This document shows positions 1 to 7,289 of a stretch of DNA of 64,000 bases, piece after piece. Origin of the DNA: Henriciella marina (GTDB lineage: Bacteria > Pseudomonadota > Alphaproteobacteria > Caulobacterales > Hyphomonadaceae); NCBI RefSeq assembly GCF_027213945.1, contig NZ_JAPWGW010000003.1, positions 434,001 through 498,000 of the forward strand, read 5' to 3'. A program made the translations under genes and the position numbers. Numbering within the stretch: the first letter of the stretch is position 1; each line of letters begins with the position of its first letter. The notes beneath the pieces are model-generated. The model had not been told where the DNA came from. It saw only the letters and a list, made by a program, of their open reading frames with translations, and made no database searches.

Positions 1-129
1 CGCTATCTGGCAGAGTTCGATTTCCGCTATAACCACCGTTCCGCGAACGGCGTTGAAGATGGAGAACGTGCTGCGCTTGCCCTGCGCGGCGTGAAGGGCA
101 AGCGCCTCACGTATCAAAATGCTGGTTGA
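1..129 (+). CDS. IS1595-family (ISXO2-like) transposase, C-terminal end only
   Basis: The first 42 codons read in frame 1 to a TGA and give the typical tail of ISXO2-like transposases: a YLAEFDFRYNHR segment (an E and an N in the last part of the DDE-type domain) followed by RALRGVKGKRLTY-like residues. The rest of the gene lies left of the window, so it cannot be said whether the element is intact. No terminal inverted repeat could be recognised between this stop and the DUF3800 gene, because the left end needed for comparison is missing. The family call rests on recognition of the motif. The element marks the left side of an AT-richer accessory segment. Confidence 0.75.
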   Translation, partial: RYLAEFDFRYNHRSANGVEDGERAALALRGVKGKRLTYQNAG

Positions 130-223
130 CAAGCGCGAATCATTGACGAATCGCAAATAACTTGCTACGTCAAGAATTAATCCGATGCTTCGGCGGTCGG
201 TAAACGATGGTACACAATCCATC

Positions 224-252
224 AGGCGAGGCGAGAGCCTCGCCTTTGTTTT
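224..252 (+). terminator. Intrinsic terminator hairpin
   Basis: A perfect 9-bp stem AGGCGAGGC/GCCTCGCCT with a GAGA loop is followed by TTGTTTT. It lies about 95 bases after the transposase stop and overlaps the end of the convergent DUF3800 gene, so it would end rightward transcription coming from the insertion element or from a gene it interrupted. Confidence 0.7.
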
Positions 253-1030
253 ATGGGAAGCGCTTCATTCCGTATCCAATCACCCTTCCCCTAGCGGAGC
301 GGTGATACTTCTCAGCTGCAAGTATCTGACTAACCCGTCTGGCGAATGGGCCAAGTTCCACTGGGTGACGGTCGCAATGTCGGCAAAACATGTGACTAGG
401 GTGGGCTATCATATCGCACAATTGCAGGCCCGAAACATTGTCTTTTTTGGTTCTGAATTTCAGTTTTGACGCTCGGAGACGTTGCTGAAATTCATTTGCT
501 GGAACGTAATAAGTGCCGCTATTTCTTACTTCAGAGTACGCCTCCTGAAGAAGTCCGTCTTTCTTCTTTCCTCGGGATTCTGGCATGATATCGCCAATGG
601 TGTCCTGGTCCTTTAAAAATAGCGCGTACTTTTCCACCAGAACCTCCATCAACCAATGATAAGGATGTCGATTTTTCCAGTGCTTCTGTCGGAGCATCCA
701 CGCTTTGTCGATTATGACTGTAATCACTCGATAATCGGCTGTCCGGAATATGTTGATTAGCGCCGCATCGAAGTGCGCAGCTACTGTTGTGTCCCTAAGT
801 ATCTCGAACGGCCCTTTTCGCCCAACTACATCAGATCTATGCAGATTGATCGGCTCGTCTGGATCGTGTCTGATTATATTGAACTTGATATCGTTTATGC
901 GGCGCGTGAGATCGTCATTAACCGTGCCCAGTTTCATGACAACGCCGGATAAGCTAAGGTAGCGATGCTTATCCACATCCAGATGATTGAGGCCGTCCGT
1001 GCCCACTTCGTCCAAATACAATCTGTACAT
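251..1030 (-). CDS. DUF3800 domain protein
   Basis: This 259-residue protein begins with the DUF3800 signature LYLDEVG (D7, E8) and keeps further acidic positions expected of the family: D108 in VIIDKAW, E151 in MPESRG and D206 in LQLCDMIAH. These fit the RNase H-like fold proposed for DUF3800, where clustered acidic residues would bind metal. The cellular role of the family is not established; members often sit near mobile elements and defence genes. The length is normal for a complete domain. Base composition is clearly more AT-rich than the rest of the window, and it lies next to a transposase end, so acquisition by transfer is likely. No good ribosome binding site is visible before the ATG. 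It is divergent from the small gene starting at 1058. Confidence 0.72.
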   Translation of the reverse strand: MYRLYLDEVGTDGLNHLDVDKHRYLSLSGVVMKLGTVNDDLTRRINDIKFNIIRHDPDEPINLHRSDVVGRKGPFEILRDTTVAAHFDAALINIFRTADYRVITVIIDKAWMLRQKHWKNRHPYHWLMEVLVEKYALFLKDQDTIGDIMPESRGKKKDGLLQEAYSEVRNSGTYYVPANEFQQRLRASKLKFRTKKDNVSGLQLCDMIAHPSHMFCRHCDRHPVELGPFARRVSQILAAEKYHRSARGRVIGYGMKRFP

Positions 1031-1057
1031 GAGTCGTTATCGCACAGGAGAAAGTCT

Positions 1058-1210
1058 TTGGGAAAGTCACAACTCGACAAATTCAAAGAGGCCGCCCGTG
1101 AAGCCGAATGCGACACGGATGAAAAGGCGTTTGAAGAAGCGTTGAAGAAGGTGGCGAAAGCGCCGCCCGGTAAGTCCGAAAAAACAGACGAAGACGAACC
1201 CGGCGAATAG
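1058..1210 (+). CDS. Small conserved hypothetical protein (50 aa), TTG start
   Basis: Start chosen at TTG 1058 because an AGGAG box ends seven to eight bases upstream. An upstream ATG in the same frame would run antisense through the start of the DUF3800 gene. The product starts MGKSQLDKFKEAARE and contains ECDTDEKAFEEALKKVAK, then a charged tail. It resembles the very small alphaproteobacterial proteins with an 'F-K-x-A-A-R-E-x-E-x-D-x-D-E-x-x-F' pattern, whose function is unknown. It looks like one or two amphipathic helices with no membrane segment. The stop codon lies inside the stem of the terminator at 1197-1221. Confidence 0.6.
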   Translation: MGKSQLDKFKEAAREAECDTDEKAFEEALKKVAKAPPGKSEKTDEDEPGE

Positions 1211-1221
1211 CCGGGTTTTTT
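1197..1221 (+). terminator. Intrinsic terminator overlapping the end of the 50-aa gene
   Basis: The stem AACCCGGC/GCCGGGTT with loop GAATA is followed by a run of six T. The TAG stop of the preceding gene is inside the hairpin. It separates the 50-aa gene from the next small gene 16 bases further on. Confidence 0.8.
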
Positions 1222-1236
1222 AATGGAGAATGCCAA

Positions 1237-1446
1237 ATGAGTTTCATTCAGCGCGAGCTTGATAAGATCGGACAGGCGCTGCGGGCGGAACCCCAGCCCG
1301 CAGACTATGACGTGCTGTATTCAGCACAGCAGGCGCTTTCATGGGCTAGCGACCCGAACGGGTTTGCCTCTCCCTTGAAGCAGATCAGGGGCACTCAGGA
1401 AGACTCAGGAGATTGTCAGCCTTGTCGTGGTCAGGATCAGTCCTGA
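1237..1446 (+). CDS. Small conserved hypothetical protein (69 aa)
   Basis: ATG preceded by GGAG. The product begins MSFIQRELDKIGQAL and continues with a YDVLYSAQQALSWASDPNGFASP segment. This matches, from memory, a small alphaproteobacterial family of unknown function that often ends with a GTQ-x-S-x-DC segment; here it is GTQEDSGDC. It has no signal peptide or membrane segment. The last 62 bases overlap, on the opposite strand, the end of the DUF3892 gene. Both reading frames look conserved there. Function is not recognised. Confidence 0.62.
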   Translation: MSFIQRELDKIGQALRAEPQPADYDVLYSAQQALSWASDPNGFASPLKQIRGTQEDSGDCQPCRGQDQS

Positions 1447-1663
1447 CGTATTCAAGACCGCTCGCACTTTTCTGCCAGATTAAATAAACTTTGTGGCCAC
1501 TGACGTTCACATAAAAGCTCACACCGTTCTTGATGTGATCAACGCACTCTTGCCGAGTGCAAGACCAACGATTTCCGTTGTCATCTCGCGTTCCACCCAA
1601 ACGTTGAATGGCGTCAGACGGGCTGTTGCGATCCGGCTTAACGATACAAGTAACTCTGTTCAT
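1385..1663 (-). CDS. DUF3892 domain protein
   Basis: The 92-residue product opens with VTCIVKPDR, has a central W-S-C-T-R-Q-E/VSFYVNVSGHKVYLIW region and ends with NLLSLPECP, all of which recall the DUF3892 family of small bacterial proteins of unknown function. The start is supported by an AAGGGGG box about seven bases before the ATG. It converges on and overlaps the 69-aa gene. The bases from the ribosome binding site through the start codon (ATGCCAAATGA) are shared with that gene. Confidence 0.72.
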   Translation of the reverse strand: MNRVTCIVKPDRNSPSDAIQRLGGTRDDNGNRWSCTRQECVDHIKNGVSFYVNVSGHKVYLIWQKSASGLEYVRTDPDHDKADNLLSLPECP

Positions 1664-1775
1664 TTGGCATCCCCCTTCACGAAGTTGATGGACTAACGCT
1701 TACAGTGAGTCGCCGGGTTTATCAAATACACAATGTCCAATATTTCTTACAATTTGGGGCTGATCTGCAGACACT

Positions 1776-1792
1776 GAGGCGGGCCTCGCCTC
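1776..1792. other. Short hairpin in the leader region of the amidohydrolase gene
   Basis: Arms GAGGCG and CGCCTC enclose a five-base loop. It is followed by TCGCTTTC rather than a proper T tract, so it is at most a weak terminator. It lies in the 195-base gap between the DUF3892 start and the amidohydrolase start, which otherwise holds only promoter-like AT-rich sequence. Confidence 0.35.
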
Positions 1793-1858
1793 TCGCTTTC
1801 AAGCCGCGGGTCTGCTTTGATGGCGAAAACCAGAGTTCGGGCTGAGGGAGTAATTACG

Positions 1859-3952
1859 ATGACTTATAGATGGCTGGCTGCAATGGGCCTTCTGGCGCTG
1901 GGTGCCTGTTCGAACCCCTCTGGCGACGAGGCAGCAACCGCACCTGAAGAAACCGCCGGTGAAGCGGTAGAGGCAAGCCAGAGCGTCTATACGATCATGG
2001 TGAGCGGCACGAAGATTGGCGACATGGTCGTCGACCGCGCGGGCAACGATATCACCGTCGATTACGAATACCGCAATAATGGCCGCGGGCCGACCATGGC
2101 TGAAGAGATCACGCTGGACGAGGACGGCGTACCTGTTTCCTGGACAGTGACCGGCAATACGACATTCGGAAATGCGGTGGAGGAAAGCTTCAGCCTAGAA
2201 GATGGCGCGGCAAGCTGGACCGACTCAACTGGAAGCGGCGAAGCGGATGTAAGTGAGCCATCGGTCTATATCGCACAGTCAGGGACGCCCTACGCGCTGG
2301 CCGTCTATGCAGGCGCGCTTCTGGCCGATGATGACCGCTCCATGCCGGCGCTGCCTGCAGGCTCTCTCAGTCTTGAAGAACTGGACAGCGTACAGCTTAC
2401 CGCTGGCGAGGAGACCGTCGATGCGATGGTCTATGGCCTGATCGGGCCAGAACTCGACCCGACCTATTTCCTTATGGACGCTGACAGCCAGGAGTATCTT
2501 GGCCTCATCACGCCGGAATTCCTGATCATCCGTGAAGGCCTGGAAGGCGACGATGTCATGCTGCGTGAGCGGGCGGTGCAGTACTCGACCGAACGGTTCG
2601 AGGCGCTGCAGGCCGAGCATGCACGCAATTTCGATGCGCCCGTCCGCGTGTCCAATGTGCGCATCTATGACCCCGAGACCATGACGCTTGGCGAGCCATC
2701 CTCTGTCCTCGTCGAGGATGATCAGATCACGGCCATTGAGGCCGCCGATGCTAGCGGCGAAGGCGAATATGTCATCGACGGCAATGGCGGCACACTCATC
2801 GCGGGCCTGTCGGACATGCACGGCCATATGGGGCAGAACTCAGCGCTTCTGAACGTGCTGGCTGGCGTCACTTTCGTGCGCGATATGGGCAATGACAATG
2901 AGGTGCTCGGTGAGCTGATCAACAAGATCGAGAACGGCACGCTGGCTGGCCCGCGTATCGTCCGCTCCAGCTTCATCGAAGGCAAGAGCCCCTACAATTC
3001 CAATAACGGCATCATCGTCACCAGTCAGGAAGAAGCCAATGAAGCGGTCCGCACCTCCTGCGAGGCCGGACACTTCTTCATGATCAAGATCTACAACTCC
3101 ATGAAGGGTGAGTGGGTGCCAGAAATGGTCGATATCGCGCATGAGTGTGGGTTGAAGGTTGCAGGGCACGTCCCGGCTTTCTCACGCGCGAATGCAATGG
3201 TGGAAGCCGGCTATGATGAGCTGACCCATATCAACCAGGTGATGCTGGGCTGGGTGCTCGAAGAAGAAGAAGACACGCGCACGCTCCTTCGCCTGACCGC
3301 GCTATCGCGCCTTCCGGATGTCGATCTGGATAGCCCGCAGGTTCAGAAAACCATCGATTTGATGGTGGAGAACGATGTCTCCATCGACCCGACGCTGGCG
3401 ATCCATGAGGCGCTTCTCCTGTCGCGCAATGGCGAGACGCGGGCCGGTGTCGCCGATTATATCGACCACATGCCGGTTGGTGTGCAGCGGGGCGCCAAAC
3501 AGGCCTGGTCGAACATCGAGACCCCGGAAGATGATGCGGCCTATGCTGGCGCGTTCGACCAGATTGTCGAGACGCTATCGAAGATGCGCGAAGCCGGTAT
3601 CACGATCTGGTTCGGCACCGATATGGGCGGCGCCTTCAACCAGCACCGCGAAATGGAGCTCTACCAGGACGTCGGCTTCACCCCCGGCGAAATCCTGACA
3701 CGCTCCACGCAGGAGGCGGCCGACTATCTCGGCATGGGCGACGAAATTGGCTCCATCGAGACTGGCAAGAAAGCTGACTTCTTCCTGGTGCCGGGCAATC
3801 CGCTGGATGACCTTGCCGCGATCAAGACCGTACAGCTCGTCATGAAAGATGGCACCGCCTACTTCCCGAGCGAGATCTATCCAGCCTTTGGCATCGAGCC
3901 ATTCGTGGACGCGCCTGAAGTGGTGGCACCTGATGCGGCCGAGGCGGAGTGA
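1859..3952 (+). CDS. Amidohydrolase-family lipoprotein
   Basis: The start at 1859 is preferred over an ATG 42 bases upstream because GAGGGAG sits eight bases before it and it begins directly with a lipoprotein signal (MTYRWLAAM..., lipobox LGAC, Cys17). The 697-residue product has an unassigned N-terminal half of about 270 residues, then a TIM-barrel amidohydrolase domain. Metal ligands can be placed at H321 and H323 (DMHGHMG), K410 (probable carboxylated lysine), H437 (VAGHVP), H457 (LTHIN) and D588 (FGTDMGG). A second small sandwich domain closes the chain (KKADFFLVPGNPL). This is the imidazolonepropionase/prolidase-like branch of the superfamily. The substrate cannot be told from sequence, but the location should be the periplasmic face of a membrane. 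The stop overlaps the GTG start of the YaiI gene. Confidence 0.85.
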   Translation: MTYRWLAAMGLLALGACSNPSGDEAATAPEETAGEAVEASQSVYTIMVSGTKIGDMVVDRAGNDITVDYEYRNNGRGPTMAEEITLDEDGVPVSWTVTGNTTFGNAVEESFSLEDGAASWTDSTGSGEADVSEPSVYIAQSGTPYALAVYAGALLADDDRSMPALPAGSLSLEELDSVQLTAGEETVDAMVYGLIGPELDPTYFLMDADSQEYLGLITPEFLIIREGLEGDDVMLRERAVQYSTERFEALQAEHARNFDAPVRVSNVRIYDPETMTLGEPSSVLVEDDQITAIEAADASGEGEYVIDGNGGTLIAGLSDMHGHMGQNSALLNVLAGVTFVRDMGNDNEVLGELINKIENGTLAGPRIVRSSFIEGKSPYNSNNGIIVTSQEEANEAVRTSCEAGHFFMIKIYNSMKGEWVPEMVDIAHECGLKVAGHVPAFSRANAMVEAGYDELTHINQVMLGWVLEEEEDTRTLLRLTALSRLPDVDLDSPQVQKTIDLMVENDVSIDPTLAIHEALLLSRNGETRAGVADYIDHMPVGVQRGAKQAWSNIETPEDDAAYAGAFDQIVETLSKMREAGITIWFGTDMGGAFNQHREMELYQDVGFTPGEILTRSTQEAADYLGMGDEIGSIETGKKADFFLVPGNPLDDLAAIKTVQLVMKDGTAYFPSEIYPAFGIEPFVDAPEVVAPDAAEAE

Positions 3953-4407
3953 CAGACATTGTCATTCACGTCGACGCTGATGCCTGCCCGGTAAAGGACG
4001 AGGTCTACAAGGTGGCGGTGCGGCATGAGCTGCCGGTCAACATTGTGGCCAACAGCTTCATGCGCGTGCCGCAGCACAGGCTGTTCACGCGTGTGACGGT
4101 GCCTGAAGGCCCGGATATAGCCGATGACTGGATCGCAGAGCGGGCCGGACCTCATACGATCGTGATTACGTCCGACATCCTGCTGGCAGAGCGCTGCATC
4201 AAGGTCGGTGCGCGCGTCCTGTCGCCCAAGGGCAAGGCATTCACCGCGAACTCCATCGGTCAGGCCGTCGCGACGCGGGCGATCATGGAAGACCTGCGCG
4301 GTATGGGTGAGCAGACGAGCGGGCCAGCCGCCTTCAAGCCGGCCGACCGGTCAAACTTCCTGTCGGCGCTGGAAGTGGAAATCCAGAAGCTGAAGCGCGC
4401 GCGTTAG
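3949..4407 (+). CDS. YaiI/YqxD (UPF0178, DUF188) family protein
   Basis: The 152-residue protein carries the family hallmark HVDADACPVK near the N-terminus and conserved VITSDILLAERC and SPKGKAFT segments, consistent with a PIN-like nuclease fold proposed for UPF0178. Its biological role is unknown. The GTG start overlaps the TGA of the amidohydrolase gene by four bases (GTGA), so translation is probably coupled and both genes form one transcription unit. Its stop overlaps the stop of the convergent methyltransferase gene (TTAG). Confidence 0.88.
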   Translation: MTDIVIHVDADACPVKDEVYKVAVRHELPVNIVANSFMRVPQHRLFTRVTVPEGPDIADDWIAERAGPHTIVITSDILLAERCIKVGARVLSPKGKAFTANSIGQAVATRAIMEDLRGMGEQTSGPAAFKPADRSNFLSALEVEIQKLKRAR

Positions 4408-5042
4408 CGCTTTCTGGCAACGATGAAGTGGGCCGTGATGCCCTTCTTGTCGGGATAAAAACTCTCGACCTGCTCGAACCCAGCCTCGTCTAACAGGCTG
4501 TCGAGGTCCGTTTTCGAAAGATAAGTGACGTGCGGCGCCTTTCTGGCAAGCTTCATCAAAGGAATGAGAAACCGAAGCATCGAATAGCCATCCTTCAGGC
4601 AGGCCGTGCTCTGGATGAAGTAGCCGCCCGGTTTCAGGAGAGCGCGGACCTTTTTCGTGACGGCCTCCGGGTCGCGGCAGAGGTGAAGGATGTTGAGCCC
4701 GAGGACGACATCGAAACTATGGCCGTCCGGGTCGAAGTCCTCAATGCCAATGCGTTGGAAATCGACATTCTGGATATCGGCTTCAGCAGCCTTTACCCGG
4801 CCGACATCAAGCATGTTCTGAGCGAGGTCGGTTGCCAGTATGTAATTGACGTGAGGCGCGTGCAGGAGCGCTGTTGAGCCAGTCCCGCAGCCAAACTCGA
4901 AAACGCTACTCTGCGGCGTCAGATATTTTCGCGTGATCGCGAGCTTCTTCTCATAGGTTTCCTGGTCCGAGACAGGCTGGCTGGCGTATTTCGACGCCAG
5001 CCTGTCCCAGAAGCGTTGATCGCTCTTCGACGCTGATTTCAT
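4404..5042 (-). CDS. Class I SAM-dependent methyltransferase
   Basis: The start at 5042 follows an AGGGGA box. The ORF extends another 279 bases upstream in frame, but that part is antisense to the flavoenzyme reading frame and not protein-like. The 212-residue product has motif I at about 47-56 (VFEFGCGTGS), an acidic motif II (ATDLAQNML), motif IV (FDVVLGLNILHL) and a post-motif LKPGGYFI, so it is a Rossmann-fold methyltransferase of the UbiE/Methyltransf_11 type. The substrate is not determinable. It lies 25 bases behind the hydroxy-acid dehydrogenase gene and is probably cotranscribed with it. Confidence 0.85.
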   Translation of the reverse strand: MKSASKSDQRFWDRLASKYASQPVSDQETYEKKLAITRKYLTPQSSVFEFGCGTGSTALLHAPHVNYILATDLAQNMLDVGRVKAAEADIQNVDFQRIGIEDFDPDGHSFDVVLGLNILHLCRDPEAVTKKVRALLKPGGYFIQSTACLKDGYSMLRFLIPLMKLARKAPHVTYLSKTDLDSLLDEAGFEQVESFYPDKKGITAHFIVARKR

Positions 5043-5067
5043 GTCCCCTGCCCCCGATGTCCCGACC

Positions 5068-6225
5068 TTACGCTTTAGGCGCCCGCATGAGGTCAGGGTC
5101 AAGGTCTTCCAGGGACGTGGCACCAAGAAGCGCCATGATGCGCCGAAATTCGTCTTCCAGAATTGCGAGCGCCTTCTCGACGCCCCGTTCGCCGCCGGCC
5201 CCGAGGCCATAAAGCGAGGCGCGACCGAGCGCGACACCCGTTGCGCCGCGCATGAGGAGTTTCGCGATATGCGCGCCGCGCCGCACGCCGCCATCGGCGA
5301 TGATGTCTGCGCGCCCGGCAACAGCCTCTACGATTTCAGGCAACAGGTCGATGACCGGTACGGCCGTATCAAGCTGGCGGCCGCCATGATTGGAGACCCA
5401 GACCGCATCCGCGCCAATCTCGATGGCGCGCTTTGCATCCTCGCCGCGCGAGATGCCCTTGATCGCAAAGCCCCCTTCCCACGCGTCCCGCATCCAGCTG
5501 ACATCATCCCAGGTTGTCGAGCGCGAGAATTGCTCGTTTACAAAGCCGATCACGCCCCCCGTTTCACCTGCATTTCCGCCGCGCAGGTGAGCAAAATTAG
5601 CTGGGGTTATTCGCGGTGTGCGTACCAGGTCCCAGAGCCAGCGTGGCCGGGCTAGAATCTGGCTGGCGACTTTCAGGTTCGGGCTGGGCGGGATTGAAAA
5701 ATGGTTGCGCGGGTCGCGTTCCCGGTTGCCCGCGACGGGCATATCGACGGTCAGGATGCAGCCTGCGAAGCCAGCTGCCTTTGCCCGCTTCAGGAAAGTC
5801 TTCACGATCTCCCGGTCGTGCCAGACATAGAGCTGGACCCATTTCGGACCGGGATTGGCCTCCGCAATCGCCTCCAGCGTATGAGAGGCGAGCGTCGAGC
5901 AGGCATAGATGACCTTCTTCGCATTGGCGGCGCCCGCCATGGCGAGCTCTCCCTGTGCCGGGTGGAACAGGCGCGTCGATGCTGTGGGCGAAATGAAAAA
6001 GGGAAGACGCGTCTTCTGCTGCATGATTGTCGTCGAACAGTCGATCTTGGAGACGTCGCGGAGGGTGCGCCAGGTCAGTTGATAGTCATCGAAGCGGCTG
6101 ACTGAGTGTTTGAGCGTAACCTCGTCATCTGCGCCGCCATCGATATAGTCGAAGACCATGCGCGGCAGGCGCGCCTTCGCCATGGTACGCAGGTCATCAA
6201 TGTTTACGGCGCGGTCGAGCTTCAT
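5068..6225 (-). CDS. FMN-dependent alpha-hydroxy-acid dehydrogenase (LldD-like)
   Basis: The 385-residue protein starts at MKLDRAVNIDDL. It shows the full family pattern: FDYIDGGADDE near residue 25, QLYVW at 131-135, the GNRERD substrate loop at 167-171, the catalytic SNHGGRQLD (His280, Arg283) and the FMN phosphate-binding DGGVRRG and ALGRA segments. Such enzymes oxidise L-lactate or related 2-hydroxy acids to the 2-oxo acid, passing electrons to the quinone pool or to oxygen. L-lactate dehydrogenase (cytochrome) is the nearest named activity, but substrate is not proven. The ribosome binding site is weak. The methyltransferase gene follows. Confidence 0.85.
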   Translation of the reverse strand: MKLDRAVNIDDLRTMAKARLPRMVFDYIDGGADDEVTLKHSVSRFDDYQLTWRTLRDVSKIDCSTTIMQQKTRLPFFISPTASTRLFHPAQGELAMAGAANAKKVIYACSTLASHTLEAIAEANPGPKWVQLYVWHDREIVKTFLKRAKAAGFAGCILTVDMPVAGNRERDPRNHFSIPPSPNLKVASQILARPRWLWDLVRTPRITPANFAHLRGGNAGETGGVIGFVNEQFSRSTTWDDVSWMRDAWEGGFAIKGISRGEDAKRAIEIGADAVWVSNHGGRQLDTAVPVIDLLPEIVEAVAGRADIIADGGVRRGAHIAKLLMRGATGVALGRASLYGLGAGGERGVEKALAILEDEFRRIMALLGATSLEDLDPDLMRAPKA

Positions 6226-6379
6226 TTCAGGTCTGCTCTCTCTGTGTCGGGCCGGGCGGCGGGACCGGAAGATCGATAGCGCTCGCAATCAGACTGCGTC
6301 AATCTTGGCCGGAGCGGGAACGCCTGACAATAGAGCGGCGTTTTTCCCATATCATAATCCGTCTACGTTGGAGATCGTC

Positions 6380-6544
6380 GTGACAGACAAGGAAATCGAA
6401 GAAGAGGCTTCTGAAGGCCTGAAGGACCAGAAGATCCGCCCGGCCGGCAAGGAGTCACAGAAGAATCCGCCGAAGGACTGGGACAATGTGGATGAGGAGC
6501 TGGATGAGACCTTCCCGGCAAGCGATCCACCTGCCAACTATTAG
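6380..6544 (+). CDS. Small acidic protein with C-terminal FPASDPP motif (54 aa)
   Basis: A GTG start at 6380 has GGAG six bases upstream; the longer frame upstream overlaps the start of the divergent flavoenzyme gene and is not needed. The product is highly charged and probably disordered (TDKEIEEEASEGLKDQKIRP...), ending DEELDETFPASDPPANY. The same D-E-x-L-D/E-x-T-F-P-A-S-D-P-P ending is seen in many small alphaproteobacterial and sphingomonad proteins of unknown function. It is followed by a strong hairpin and faces the HAD gene convergently. Confidence 0.65.
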   Translation: MTDKEIEEEASEGLKDQKIRPAGKESQKNPPKDWDNVDEELDETFPASDPPANY

Positions 6545-6567
6545 GAAGCGCCCCGCTGAAACGGGAT

Positions 6568-6600
6568 GCGCCCGCACGCCATACGGCATGCGGGCGCTTT
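6568..6600. terminator. Hairpin between convergent genes
   Basis: GCGCCCGCA/TGCGGGCGC (nine base pairs) with an inner GCC-ATAC-GGC helix, followed by TTT. It serves the 54-aa gene and may also stop transcription coming from the mutL-HAD unit. Confidence 0.65.
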
Positions 6601-6629
6601 CGTGTTCCGGTGTCGGTTAGCGCCGAATC

Positions 6630-7289
6630 TCAGGGTCGAGCGATCTCGGCGAATGAGCGCGCCAGCATATGCGCGCCCGCCCTCTTCAGCCGCGCGGCGA
6701 GACCACTATCGGCATGCGCGCCGCCGGTAAATCCGCAAACCATCATCCCCGCCGCGCAGCCGGCCCGAACGCCGTTTTCACTGTCCTCGATGACGAGGCA
6801 GTTTGAGGCAGGGACGCCCAGTTTCTTTGCGGCGAGCAGGAAGAGATCCGGCGCGGGTTTGCCGTTCTCCACGAGATCGGCGGAATAGACATGGGGTCCA
6901 AACGCCGATGCCAACCCGGTCAGATCAAGCTTGCGATGAAGCTTGTCCTGCTCTGAGGAAGAGGCAACGGCCACGGGGCCGCCGAAATTGCTCGCGAGGT
7001 CGAGCGCGCCTTCTATCGCCGAAAGCTCCGCCTCAAAGCGCGACCAGATCGCGGCCTGTATGATCACCGGGAAATCGGCAGGCAGGTCTATGCGCCGGTC
7101 CTCAGCGTCCTGCCGCAGCGCGGCGTGATAGTCGCGATTATGGAGGCCGACAAAGCGGGAGAGGTAGGTTTCATTGTCATAGGCGAGGCCCCAACCGGAC
7201 AGGTGCTCACGCTCGACCGCAATGGCGATGACCTCTGAATCGACCAGCACGCCATCGCAATCGAAGATGATGGCCTCTGGTCTTTCCAC
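6630..7289 (-). CDS. HAD-superfamily phosphatase (beta-phosphoglucomutase-like subfamily)
   Basis: The 219-residue protein carries HAD motif I FDCDGVLVDS (nucleophile D10, acid/base D12), motif II VASSS, a motif III lysine in ENGKPAPD and motif IV VIEDSENGV, with a helical cap between motifs I and II. This is the CbbY/PGMB/YieH-like group acting on small phosphate esters; the precise substrate is open. The GTG start abuts the mutL stop codon with no gap, so the gene depends on mutL transcription and probably on translational coupling. No role in repair is implied by this arrangement. Confidence 0.82.
   Translation of the reverse strand: MERPEAIIFDCDGVLVDSEVIAIAVEREHLSGWGLAYDNETYLSRFVGLHNRDYHAALRQDAEDRRIDLPADFPVIIQAAIWSRFEAELSAIEGALDLASNFGGPVAVASSSEQDKLHRKLDLTGLASAFGPHVYSADLVENGKPAPDLFLLAAKKLGVPASNCLVIEDSENGVRAGCAAGMMVCGFTGGAHADSGLAARLKRAGAHMLARSFAEIARP

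Noticed and set aside
5043-5321. 93-codon upstream extension of the methyltransferase
   Set aside because: It overlaps the flavoenzyme gene in another frame and is composition-driven; a good ribosome binding site precedes 5042.
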